Below are positions 5,617 to 6,126 of a stretch of 6,126 bases of DNA, piece by piece (positions within the stretch are counted from its first letter, which is position 1; every line of letters begins with the position of its first letter). A program made the position numbers and the translations under genes. The DNA comes from an uncultured Bryobacteraceae bacterium (GTDB taxonomy: Bacteria > Acidobacteriota > Terriglobia > Bryobacterales > Bryobacteraceae). The stretch lies in contig CAKZVG010000146.1 in the NCBI GenBank assembly GCA_937921835.1, positions 1 through 6,126 on the forward strand, given 5' to 3'. A model generated the notes under the pieces. That model searched no databases, was not told the DNA's origin, and saw only the letters and a program-made list of their open reading frames with translations.

Positions 5617-6126
5617 TGCTGCCCGGAGGCCCGCTTTTTCGGCTCGCCGCGGGAAGCCAGCACGAGCTCGACGTGATTGGTCTCCTCCACCGCCGTGGGC
5701 GCCATCCGCGCCAGCACCAGCAGGCATCCCACCTGCTCGCCGACGGTGGTCAGCAACTCCATCTCGCCGCCCGTGTGCGGGTGCGGCAGCCGGTGCTGGA
5801 CGTTGATGACGCCCACCACGCGGTTGCGCGCGATCACCGGCGCCGAGAGAAAGGCTTCGAAGGTGTCTTCCGGAAGATCGCGGAACAATTTGAAGCGCTT
5901 ATCCTTGTAGGATTCACGCGAAATCGCCAGCAGGCGGCGCTCTTTCGCCACCCATCCGGTCAGGCCTTCGCCCATCTTCAGGCGCACCTTGCCGATCGAG
6001 CCGGGGTGCGGGTGGTTGGCCGCGCACAGCACCAGATCGTCGTTGTCGAGCAGATAGAGCAGGCAGGAGTCGCATCGCATGAACTCCACCACCAGCGAGA
6101 CGATCCCCTCGAGCACCTCGTTCAGG
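5613..6126 (-). CDS. GAF-domain protein, N-terminus beyond the right edge
   Basis: About 170 residues are visible, and the frame stays open to the window edge, so the true start lies outside. The GTG at 6116 is an internal codon candidate only; the residues before it (LNE) continue the same helix. The visible part is a nearly complete GAF domain: helix EVLEGIVSLVVEFM, strand SCLLYLLDNDDLVLCAAN, the GEGLTGWVAKERRLLAIS region, and FLSAPVIARNRVVGVINVQHR followed by the closing helix. GAF domains bind small molecules or act as dimerising sensors in the cytoplasm. A basic tail of about 25 residues follows, with no ANTAR, kinase or cyclase domain, so any output domain would have to be N-terminal and unseen. 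The stop TGA (5615-5613) overlaps the ATG of the propeller gene in an ATGA junction. The ligand is unknown. Confidence 0.8.
   Translation of the reverse strand, partial: LNEVLEGIVSLVVEFMRCDSCLLYLLDNDDLVLCAANHPHPGSIGKVRLKMGEGLTGWVAKERRLLAISRESYKDKRFKLFRDLPEDTFEAFLSAPVIARNRVVGVINVQHRLPHPHTGGEMELLTTVGEQVGCLLVLARMAPTAVEETNHVELVLASRGEPKKRASGQQ

Noticed and set aside
5617..5727. Longer N-terminus for the propeller protein, starting at 5727
   Set aside because: The extra 37 residues are Gly/Ala/Arg-rich, would bury the signal peptide inside the protein and would overlap the GAF coding sequence by 115 bases. The ATGA start at 5616 is a better fit.

Overview
This window is a GC-rich, gene-dense bacterial chromosome segment. 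It carries five complete genes, one gene cut by the right edge, and possibly the last codons of a gene cut by the left edge. The combination of a secreted CE15-type esterase, a YuaF/YuaG-like NfeD-flotillin pair, and a GAF protein beside an exported Asp-box propeller protein fits a soil Acidobacteriota such as the Bryobacterales/Solibacter group. That placement rests on recalled protein style, not on a marker gene, and is tentative. No rRNA, tRNA, mobile element, CRISPR array or phage gene is visible.

Layout. Bases 1-52 may be the C-terminal tail of a plus-strand gene. Bases 53-290 hold no convincing gene but include a perfect 7-bp GC hairpin and a short CAGCMC repeat tract. A minus-strand gene (291-1568) encodes an exported alpha/beta-hydrolase of the glucuronoyl esterase (CE15) type. 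It is divergent from a compact plus-strand cluster: NfeD-like membrane protein (1676-2221), flotillin (2240-3790) and endonuclease III (3798-4478). The 107-bp divergent intergenic region has a plausible sigma70-type promoter for the cluster and a perfect 10-bp direct repeat at 30-bp spacing. Converging on the cluster from the right is a second minus-strand unit: a GAF-domain protein (5613 to beyond the right edge) whose stop overlaps the start of a secreted Asp-box beta-propeller protein (4507-5616) in an ATGA junction.

Function. The NfeD-like protein and flotillin are expected to work together at the cytoplasmic membrane as a microdomain-scaffold pair, as YuaF and YuaG (FloT) do in Bacillus. 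Endonuclease III lies 7 bp downstream and is probably co-transcribed, although it is a base-excision repair enzyme with no known link to flotillin. The esterase would act outside the cytoplasm on plant cell-wall material. The GAF and propeller genes look translationally coupled, but what they do together is unknown.

The window looks like ordinary chromosome. I found no undescribed system that I could defend. The points most worth a second look are the apparent relocation of the catalytic acid in the esterase, the hendecad repeat in the flotillin tail, the direct repeat in the divergent promoter region, and the coupling of a GAF protein to an exported propeller.
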